Below, piece after piece: positions 7,041 to 11,670 of a DNA stretch of 11,670 bases. Both the position numbers and the translations under genes were made by a program. How positions within the stretch are numbered: the first letter of the stretch is position 1; every line of letters starts with the position of its first letter. The stretch covers positions 1 through 11,670 of the forward strand of contig DBRU01000062.1 of assembly GCA_002306375.1 (NCBI GenBank), read 5' to 3'. This DNA is from Faecalibacterium sp. UBA1360 (GTDB lineage Bacteria > Bacillota > Clostridia > Oscillospirales > Ruminococcaceae). A model generated the notes under the pieces. That model made no database searches, was not told the origin of the DNA, and saw only the letters and a program-made list of their open reading frames with translations.

Positions 7041-7991
7041 ATGAAACTCGCTTTTCTGTATGCCGGTCAGGGCAGCCAGCACGCCGGCATGGGCGCCGAC
7101 CTGTACGAGACTTCGCCCGTGTTCCGCAAGGTGTTTGACGAAGCCGCCGAAGGCCTGGACTTCGACCTCAAGACCACCTGCTTCACCGACCCCGACGGCG
7201 TCATCAACCAGACCCAGTACACCCAGCCCTGCATGGTGGCCTTTGCCGCCGGCGTCACCGCCATGCTGGCCGACGCGGGCATCGCCCCCGACTACGCGGC
7301 CGGGCTGTCTTTGGGCGAATACTCGGCTCTCGAATGCGCCGGCGTCTTTGACGCAAAGACCGCCGTGGAGCTGGTGGCTTTCCGCGGCAAGGCCATGGCC
7401 AAGGCCGCCGAAGGCATGGAGTGCGGCATGACCGCCGTGCTCATGCTGGGGCGGGAAGAGCTCCAGCGCTGCTGCGATGAGGCCGTTTCCCAGGGGCTGG
7501 GCGTGGTGCAGATCTGCAACTACAACTGCCCCGGCCAGCTGGTCATCGGCGGCGAGAAGGCCGCCGTGGACAAGGCCGCCGAGCTGGCCAAGGCGGCGGG
7601 GGCCAAGCGCTGCCTGCCCCTGAAGGTCAGCGGGCCCTTCCACACCAGCCTGATGCACCCGGCGGGGGACGCCCTGGCCGAGCGCTTTGCCGACGTGGAC
7701 TTCGCCCCCATGACCCTGCCTGTGCTGTTCAACTGCCTGGGCCGGGAAAAGGGCGAGGCGGACACCATCCCCGCTTTGCTGGAAAAGCAGGTCCAGAGCA
7801 GCGTCTATCTCGAGGACACCATCCGCCGCCTGGCCGAGCTGGGCGTGGACACCGTCGTCGAGGTGGGCCCGGGCAAGGCCATCTCCGGCTTTGTGAAAAA
7901 GACCGTGGGCAGCGCCATCACCTGCCTGAACATCGAGACCATGGCCGACTTTGACGCCGCGGTCGCCGCCATCAAGGAGGCCCGGGCATGA
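7041..7991 (+). CDS. fabD: Malonyl-CoA:ACP transacylase
   Basis: Moves malonyl from CoA to acyl carrier protein and so supplies the extender unit to FabH and FabF. The 316-aa alpha/beta hydrolase-like protein has GQGSQ at 9-13, the nucleophile Ser90 in GLSLGEYSA, Arg115 in AFRGKAM and His201 in GPFHTSLM. The elbow reads GLSLG rather than the more familiar GHSLG, so the residue before the nucleophile is Leu instead of His; I believe this variant is also found in other Firmicutes, but that is from memory. AAAGGAG lies 8 nt before the ATG. The stop overlaps the fabG start by ATGA. Confidence 0.96.
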   Translation: MKLAFLYAGQGSQHAGMGADLYETSPVFRKVFDEAAEGLDFDLKTTCFTDPDGVINQTQYTQPCMVAFAAGVTAMLADAGIAPDYAAGLSLGEYSALECAGVFDAKTAVELVAFRGKAMAKAAEGMECGMTAVLMLGREELQRCCDEAVSQGLGVVQICNYNCPGQLVIGGEKAAVDKAAELAKAAGAKRCLPLKVSGPFHTSLMHPAGDALAERFADVDFAPMTLPVLFNCLGREKGEADTIPALLEKQVQSSVYLEDTIRRLAELGVDTVVEVGPGKAISGFVKKTVGSAITCLNIETMADFDAAVAAIKEARA

Positions 7992-8737
7992 GCGAGAACA
8001 CTTGCCGCAAGGCCGCCCTGGTCACCGGCGGCGGGCGGGGCATCGGCCGGGCCATCTGCCTGGCCCTGGCCGCCCAGGGCTACGACGTGGCCGTGAACTA
8101 CGCGGCCAGCGCCAACGCGGCCGAGGAAACGGCCGAAGCCTGCCGCGCCCTGGGCGTGCAGGCCGTGACCCTGCAGGCCGACGTCACCGACCCCGCCGCC
8201 TGCCAGACCCTGGTGGATACGGCGGCCAGGACCTTCGGCCGGCTGGACGTGCTGGTGAACAACGCCGGCGTCACCGCCGACAAGCTGATCCTGCGCATGC
8301 AGGAGGAGGACTTCGACAAGGTCATCAACGCCAACCTGAAGGGCGCCTTCTTCTGCTGCAAGGCCGCCTGCAAGCTGATGATGCGCCAGCGGTATGGCCG
8401 CATCGTCAACATCAGCAGCGTGGTGGGCCTGCACGGCAACGCCGGCCAGGCCAACTACGCGGCCAGCAAGGCGGGGCTCATCGGCATGACCAAGAGCCTG
8501 GCCAAGGAGTTCGCGGCCCGGGGCGTCACGGTCAACGCGGTGGCCCCCGGCTTCATCGGCACCGACATGACCGACGCCATGCCCGACGCCGCCAAGCAGG
8601 CGGCGCTGGCCGGCATCCCGGCGGGGCGCATCGGCGCGGCGGAGGAAGTGGCCAATGCGGTGGCCTTCCTCGCAAGCGAAGGCGCGTCCTACGTCACCGG
8701 CCAGGTGCTGTGCGTGGACGGCGGCATGGGCATGTAA
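7988..8737 (+). CDS. fabG: 3-oxoacyl-ACP reductase
   Basis: NADPH-dependent reductase of beta-ketoacyl-ACP to beta-hydroxyacyl-ACP, a cytoplasmic short-chain dehydrogenase normally working as a tetramer. The 249-aa protein shows the cofactor motif TGGGRGIGRAI (13-23), NNAG at 91-94, and the catalytic residues Asn116, Ser144, Tyr157 and Lys161 (YAASK). The C-terminal TGQVLCVDGGMGM matches FabG. AAGGAGG precedes the ATG by 7 nt and sits inside the end of fabD. It is followed by the only large gap in the operon. Many short-chain dehydrogenases look alike; the FabG call rests on motif detail and on its place between fabD and fabF. Confidence 0.96.
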   Translation: MSENTCRKAALVTGGGRGIGRAICLALAAQGYDVAVNYAASANAAEETAEACRALGVQAVTLQADVTDPAACQTLVDTAARTFGRLDVLVNNAGVTADKLILRMQEEDFDKVINANLKGAFFCCKAACKLMMRQRYGRIVNISSVVGLHGNAGQANYAASKAGLIGMTKSLAKEFAARGVTVNAVAPGFIGTDMTDAMPDAAKQAALAGIPAGRIGAAEEVANAVAFLASEGASYVTGQVLCVDGGMGM

Positions 8738-8739
8738 CT

Positions 8740-8831
8740 CCCCTGACGGGGCAAAAGGGGGAACAGCCCCGCACGGCAATTGCCTGCCGGGTCTATTCCC
8801 CCAAAACACACGCGGGCAAAGCGGGCCCGCG
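8740..8831 (+). other. Inverted repeats in the fabG-fabF gap
   Basis: The 151-nt gap between fabG and fabF contains a long imperfect stem-loop closed by GGGGGAA (8757-8763) and TTCCCCC (8796-8802), with the self-complementary GGCAATTGCC in its centre. A 7-bp hairpin, CGCGGGC/GCCCGCG (8811-8817 with 8825-8831), follows. A short CCCC/GGGG stem (8740-8751) precedes them. No clear T run follows, so this is not a classic terminator. The last 50 nt before fabF are AT-rich, but I see no convincing -35/-10 pair. Confidence 0.5.
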
Positions 8832-8888
8832 GCGCATCATATCGTTTTGGTTTGAGGTAATTTGTAATAAAGGATAGCGAGGTTTCCC

Positions 8889-10130
8889 ATGGAAAAACGC
8901 AGAGTCGTCATCACCGGCCTGGGCACTGTCAACCCCACCGGCAACACGGTGGCCGAAAGCTGGACCGCCGTCAAGAACGGGGTGTGCGGCGTCGGGCCCA
9001 TCACCCACTATGACACCGCCGACTTCAAGGTCAAGCTGGCCGCCGAAGTCAAGGACTTTGACCCCGCCGAGCGTGTGGACAAGCGCGAAGCCCGCAAGAT
9101 GGCCCGCTTTACCCAGTTCGCCGTGGCCGCGGCCGCCGAGGCCATGGCCGATTCCGGCATCGACATGAACGCCGTGGACGCCACCCGGTTCGCCACCGTG
9201 ATCTCCAGCGGTATCGGCGGCCTGCCCACCATCGAGGAAGAGCACACCAAGGGCGAGGCCAAGGGCTTCGACCGGGTCAGCCCCTTCTTTGTGCCCATGT
9301 CCATCGCCAACATCGCGGCCGGCCAGGTGGCCATCCGCTTCGGCCTCAAGGGCATGTGCACCAGCCCCGTCACGGCCTGCGCCGGCGGCACCAACGCCAT
9401 CGGCGACGCCTTCCACCGCATCCGGGACGGCTACGAGGACTACGCCATCTGCGGCGGCACCGAAAGCTGCATCAGCCCCCTGGGCGTGGGCGGCTTCACC
9501 AGCATGAAGGCCCTGAACACCGCCACCGACCCCGACCGCGCCTCCATCCCCTTTGACGCCGAGCGCGGCGGCTTCGTCATCGGCGAGGGCGCCGGCATGC
9601 TGGTGCTGGAAGAGCTGGAGCACGCCCAGGCCCGCGGCGCCAAGATCTACGCCGAGGTCGTGGGCTACGGCGCCACCTGCGACGCCCACCACATCACGGC
9701 CCCGGCCCCCGGCGGCGAGGGCGGCGCCCGCAGCATGGCCCTGGCCATCGCCGACGCGGACATCCGGCCCGAGGACATCGGCTACATCAACGCCCACGGC
9801 ACCGGCACCCACCTGAACGATTCCGGCGAGACCGCCGCCATCAAGACGGTGTTCGGCGACCATGCCTACCGCCTGGCCGTGTCCAGCACCAAGTCCATGA
9901 CCGGCCACCTGCTGGGCGGCGCCGGCGGCGTGGAAGGCGTGTTCACGGCCCTGGCCCTGCACGACGGCTTCCTGCCCGCCACCATCAACCTCAAGGTCCC
10001 CGACCCCGAGTGCGACCTGGACTACATCCCCAACGTGGGCCGCGCCCAGCAGGTGGAGTACGCCATGAGCGACAGCCTGGGCTTCGGCGGCCACAACGCC
10101 GCCGTCATCTTCAAGCGCTGGGAGGGCTGA
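8889..10130 (+). CDS. fabF: Beta-ketoacyl-ACP synthase II
   Basis: Elongating condensing enzyme: it adds two carbons from malonyl-ACP to a growing acyl-ACP. The 413-aa thiolase-fold protein has the Cys-His-His triad typical of FabF/FabB: Cys164 in VTACAGGTNAIG, His303 in NAHGTGTHLND and His340 in STKSMTGHLLGGAGG, with the conserved Lys335. The C-terminal SLGFGGHNA (396-404) is also diagnostic. The ATG is supported by GCGAGG 6 nt upstream. The gene follows a structured gap and precedes fabZ by only 3 nt. No fabA or fabB is seen, so if the organism makes unsaturated fatty acids this enzyme or one encoded elsewhere would take part. Confidence 0.96.
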   Translation: MEKRRVVITGLGTVNPTGNTVAESWTAVKNGVCGVGPITHYDTADFKVKLAAEVKDFDPAERVDKREARKMARFTQFAVAAAAEAMADSGIDMNAVDATRFATVISSGIGGLPTIEEEHTKGEAKGFDRVSPFFVPMSIANIAAGQVAIRFGLKGMCTSPVTACAGGTNAIGDAFHRIRDGYEDYAICGGTESCISPLGVGGFTSMKALNTATDPDRASIPFDAERGGFVIGEGAGMLVLEELEHAQARGAKIYAEVVGYGATCDAHHITAPAPGGEGGARSMALAIADADIRPEDIGYINAHGTGTHLNDSGETAAIKTVFGDHAYRLAVSSTKSMTGHLLGGAGGVEGVFTALALHDGFLPATINLKVPDPECDLDYIPNVGRAQQVEYAMSDSLGFGGHNAAVIFKRWEG

Positions 10131-10133
10131 GAA

Positions 10134-10604
10134 ATGGCCATTGTTGCAAACGATCCGCCGCGCACCCTGAGCGCGACCCAGATCGCCAAGATCCTGCCCC
10201 ACCGCTATCCCTTTGCCCTGGTGGACAAGATCACCGACTATGAGCCCGGCAAATGGGCCCGGGGCATCAAGTGCGTGAGCATGGGCGAACCCTGTTTCCA
10301 GGGGCATTTCCCCGGCCAGCCGGTCATGCCCGGCGTGCTGATCCTGGAAGCGTTGGCCCAGTGCGGCGCGGTGGCCGCCCTGAGCGAGGAAGGCTGCCAG
10401 GGCAAGCTGGCGCTGTTCGGTGGGGTCAAGAACGCCCGGTTCCGCCGCCAGGTGGAGCCCGGCGACGTGCTGACCCTGGAATGCGAGCTCGTGGAGCGTC
10501 ACGGCCCCGTGGGCATCGGCAAGGCCACCGCCTGGGTGGACGGCGTGCGGGCGGTCAATGCCGAGCTGACCTTTGCCATCGTGGACCGGGAGAACGCCCA
10601 GTGA
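10134..10604 (+). CDS. fabZ: 3-hydroxyacyl-ACP dehydratase
   Basis: Removes water from 3-hydroxyacyl-ACP to give trans-2-enoyl-ACP, the substrate of FabK. The 156-aa hot-dog fold protein has LPHRYPFALVD (21-31), the catalytic His58 in GHFPGQPVMPG and Glu72 in LILEALAQ. The residue set and length fit FabZ rather than FabA. Its ribosome binding site, GGGAGGG, lies in the end of fabF. In several Firmicutes clusters accB and accC flank fabZ; here neither does. It is the last enzyme gene before the regulator. Confidence 0.95.
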   Translation: MAIVANDPPRTLSATQIAKILPHRYPFALVDKITDYEPGKWARGIKCVSMGEPCFQGHFPGQPVMPGVLILEALAQCGAVAALSEEGCQGKLALFGGVKNARFRRQVEPGDVLTLECELVERHGPVGIGKATAWVDGVRAVNAELTFAIVDRENAQ

Positions 10605-10635
10605 TCGAGCAGGGCTGTTCAACGGCGCAAAAACA

Positions 10636-10644
10636 TGGTATACT
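10636..10644 (+). promoter_or_regulatory. Possible extended -10 promoter for the MarR gene
   Basis: TGGTATACT matches an extended -10 element (TG-n-TATACT). The hexamer 17 nt upstream, TGTTCA (10616-10621), is a poor -35 box, which extended -10 promoters tolerate. No terminator separates fabZ from this site, so the regulator may also be read from the fab promoter. Confidence 0.5.
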
Positions 10645-10668
10645 GACCCGTAGTGAAGTAAAACAGCG

Positions 10669-10718
10669 ACGGGCGGTGTCCCGTGTGGGCGCGGCGCGGC
10701 GTCCGTCCCACCGCCCGT
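10669..10718 (+). other. Palindromic leader of the MarR gene
   Basis: ACGGGCGGTG (10669-10678) and CACCGCCCGT (10709-10718) are perfect 10-bp inverted repeats separated by 30 nt of GC-rich sequence. The structure ends 9 nt before the AGGAGG ribosome binding site (10728-10733). It may be an RNA stem in the leader or a protein binding site; nothing in the sequence decides between these. Confidence 0.5.
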
Positions 10719-10741
10719 GCGATCTGCAGGAGGTATTTGCC

Positions 10742-11206
10742 ATGTTGGACCGAGCGTTCCAGCAAGTGTACACCAAGTTCAAGCTGCACTTTTATCAGCA
10801 GGTATTCAACAAGTTCGAGACCCGGGAGGCGACCCTGACCACGGTGGAATCCTTCTGCATGGAGATCATCATGGCCCTGGGCAACCCCACCATTGCGGAA
10901 TTTTCGAGCATGATGAACCTGTCCACCCCCAACGCGGCCTACAAGATCAACAACCTGGTCAAGAAGGGCTACGTGGAAAAGGTGCAGTCCAGCACCGACA
11001 AGCGGGAATACCACCTGCACCCCACCAAAAAGTATATCGATTATTACAGCGTCAGCTACGCCTATCTGCAAAAGGTGGTGGACCGGGCCAAGCAGCGGTT
11101 CACCCCCGACGAGCTGCGCACGCTGGAACAGATGCTGAGCATCGTGTCCGAGGAGTTGATGCCGGAGATCCAGCTCAACCCGGACAGCCCGGCGGGCGCG
11201 CTGTGA
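10742..11206 (+). CDS. MarR-family transcriptional regulator, FabT-like candidate
   Basis: Predicted dimeric winged-helix DNA-binding protein of 154 aa. N-terminal helices (about 1-45) are followed by the helix-turn-helix (PTIAEFSSMMNLSTPNAAYKIN region, 49-70), then NLVKKGYVEK and the wing with STDKREYHL (84-92), whose DKRE is the usual MarR wing motif. C-terminal helices (about 100-140) would form the dimer interface. AGGAGG lies 8 nt before the ATG. Firmicutes commonly control fatty acid genes through a MarR protein, FabT, encoded in or beside the fab cluster, usually at its 5' end. This protein lies at the 3' end, so a FabT-like role is plausible. Close FabT kinship could not be established by reading alone, so no symbol is given. 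Confidence 0.85.
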   Translation: MLDRAFQQVYTKFKLHFYQQVFNKFETREATLTTVESFCMEIIMALGNPTIAEFSSMMNLSTPNAAYKINNLVKKGYVEKVQSSTDKREYHLHPTKKYIDYYSVSYAYLQKVVDRAKQRFTPDELRTLEQMLSIVSEELMPEIQLNPDSPAGAL

Positions 11207-11246
11207 GCGCCCGGACGGGGAAAGTATAAGAGGTAAGGGAAACAGG

Positions 11247-11297
11247 CCGCCCCCGGCGGGATCGTGTATCGGTCCTGCCGGGGGCGGTTTTGGTTTT
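11247..11297 (+). terminator. Intrinsic terminator of the fab-MarR operon
   Basis: A 15-bp GC-rich stem with one G-U pair (11247-11261 with 11273-11287) and an 11-nt loop is followed by TTTTGGTTTTT. It lies 40 nt after the MarR stop codon and should end the whole fab transcript efficiently. Confidence 0.92.
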
Positions 11298-11312
11298 TGG
11301 GGGCGGCACCCA

Positions 11313-11457
11313 AAGGCTCCCCTGTGCAAGGGGAGCTGTCGCCGTCAGGCGACTGAGGGGTTGGTAAGCTACCGTCGCAAGCCGTTACCGGGCAATATCG
11401 CCAAGTTGACAACCCCTCCGGGGCTGCGCCCCACCTCCCCTTACACAGGGGAGGCAT
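11313..11457. repeat. Palindromic MITE-like element, 145 bp
   Basis: Two related arms of about 48 nt (11315-11363 and 11410-11456) face each other across 46 nt. Each arm forms an outer 8-bp hairpin on a TCCCCT/AGGGGA core and an inner hairpin, and ends in GAGGGGTTG or its complement CAACCCCTC. The inner hairpins differ in sequence (GTCGCC/GGCGAC at 11338-11353; GGGGC/GCCCC at 11420-11432) yet both pair fully. Small non-coding elements of this look recur in genomes of gut Clostridia, from memory. No transposase is present. Confidence 0.7.
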
Positions 11458-11464
11458 CAGGCAA
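11456..11464 (+). repeat. Short direct repeat ATCAGGCAA, left copy
   Basis: ATCAGGCAA overlaps the outer end of the first 51-bp repeat copy and recurs at 11569-11577, just before the second copy. It may be a trace of how the repeat copies arose; a 9-nt match can also be chance. Confidence 0.35.
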
Positions 11465-11503
11465 ACAGCAGCCGCCTACCAAGAAACGATCAGCCAATCA
11501 AGA

Positions 11504-11532
11504 GCTCGGACGGAATGAATTCCGTCCTTACG
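11504..11532. other. Small perfect hairpin between repeat copies
   Basis: GGACGGAA and TTCCGTCC form an 8-bp stem around TGAA within this span. It is unrelated in sequence to the flanking TCCCCT/AGGGGA hairpins. No T run follows, so it is not a typical terminator. Confidence 0.45.
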
Positions 11533-11580
11533 AACCAGGGCGAACAAGCGCCGATACAAAAACAGGAGATCAGGCAAGAC

Positions 11581-11631
11581 TGACAACCCCTCCGGGGCTG
11601 CGCCCCACCTCCCCTTACACAGGGGAGGCAT
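11581..11631. repeat. Second copy of a 51-bp repeat arm
   Basis: These 51 nt are identical to 11407-11457 and in the same orientation, 174 nt further on. They contain the GGGGC/GCCCC and CCTCCCCT/AGGGGAGG hairpins. The facing arm that would complete an element to the left is missing, so this looks like a solo or rearranged copy. Confidence 0.85.
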
Positions 11632-11651
11632 TCCAGGTGGCAGTACCCCAA

Positions 11652-11670
11652 GGCTCCCCTGTGTAAGGGG
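11652..11670. repeat. Start of a further repeat copy, cut by the window edge
   Basis: The last 19 nt, beginning AAGGCTCCCCTGTG, match the outer end of the element arm at 11313 with one difference in the hairpin loop. The element continues to the right of the window. Confidence 0.65.

Larger units (their letters stand above)
11298..11670. other. Non-coding repeat region after the operon
   Basis: No gene is supported in the last 373 nt. The open frames across it are read through palindromic repeats and lack ribosome binding sites. The stretch holds one complete inverted-repeat element, a second copy of one arm, a separate small hairpin and the beginning of a further copy at the window edge. 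Confidence 0.75.

Noticed and set aside
5913..7658. 581-codon open frame on the minus strand opposite fabK and fabD
   Set aside because: Same composition artefact; no ribosome binding site or recognisable domain, and it crosses gene borders of the real operon.
8841..8875. Internal promoter before fabF
   Set aside because: TAATAA at 8865-8870 is -10-like, but no acceptable -35 hexamer or TG extension is found at a workable distance.
8793..10622. 609-codon open frame on the minus strand opposite fabF and fabZ
   Set aside because: It is an antisense shadow caused by strong third-position GC bias; the translation is a Gly/Ala/His/Val-rich sequence without any domain, while the plus strand carries complete, motif-perfect fabF and fabZ.
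11361..11666. 101-codon open frame after the operon terminator
   Set aside because: It reads through both repeat copies and so contains a repeated peptide only because the DNA repeats; no ribosome binding site.
11313..11670. CRISPR array
   Set aside because: Only a few repeat units, with unequal spacing, mixed orientation and internal hairpins; no cas genes nearby.

Overview
The window reads as chromosomal DNA of a high-GC monoderm Clostridia, most likely in the Oscillospiraceae/Ruminococcaceae range (inference). Supporting signs are AGGAGG-type ribosome binding sites, the FMN-dependent enoyl reductase FabK, a clostridial-style fatty acid synthesis (FAS-II) operon, strong C/G preference at third codon positions, and GC-rich palindromic intergenic repeats. 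No RNA gene, CRISPR array, transposase or phage gene is visible.

Left region (1-2712): a plus-strand intrinsic terminator (25-57) closes a gene lying left of the window. It faces a two-gene minus-strand unit that starts near 2690. The first gene (2635-1859) encodes a TauE/SafE (TSUP) membrane permease. The second (1830-70) encodes a membrane-anchored, PAPS-independent arylsulfate sulfotransferase with all four expected active-site residues. The genes are 28 nt apart and probably co-transcribed.

Middle (2713-3022): an intergenic region with a strong promoter (TTGACA, 16-nt spacer, TATAAT) facing the FAS-II genes. The promoter is bracketed by two related 18-bp AT-rich palindromes, which look like operators.

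Main operon (3023-10604, + strand): acpP, accD, accA, fabH, fabK, fabD, fabG, fabF, fabZ. AccD and AccA form the carboxyltransferase half of acetyl-CoA carboxylase and make malonyl-CoA. FabD moves malonyl to the acyl carrier protein. FabH starts the chain, FabF elongates it, and FabG, FabZ and FabK carry out reduction, dehydration and second reduction. The biotin carrier (accB) and biotin carboxylase (accC) are not present. Three gene pairs overlap by ATGA (accD/accA, fabH/fabK, fabD/fabG). The only large internal gap, 151 nt between fabG and fabF, contains two GC-rich inverted repeats.

Right region (10605-11670): a MarR-family regulator with its own extended -10 promoter and a palindromic leader, followed by a strong terminator (11247-11297). 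It is the natural candidate for controlling the fab promoter, but nothing in the sequence proves this. The last 360 nt are non-coding and hold a palindromic repeat family: a 145-bp inverted-repeat element, a second identical 51-bp copy of one arm, and the start of a further copy cut by the window edge.
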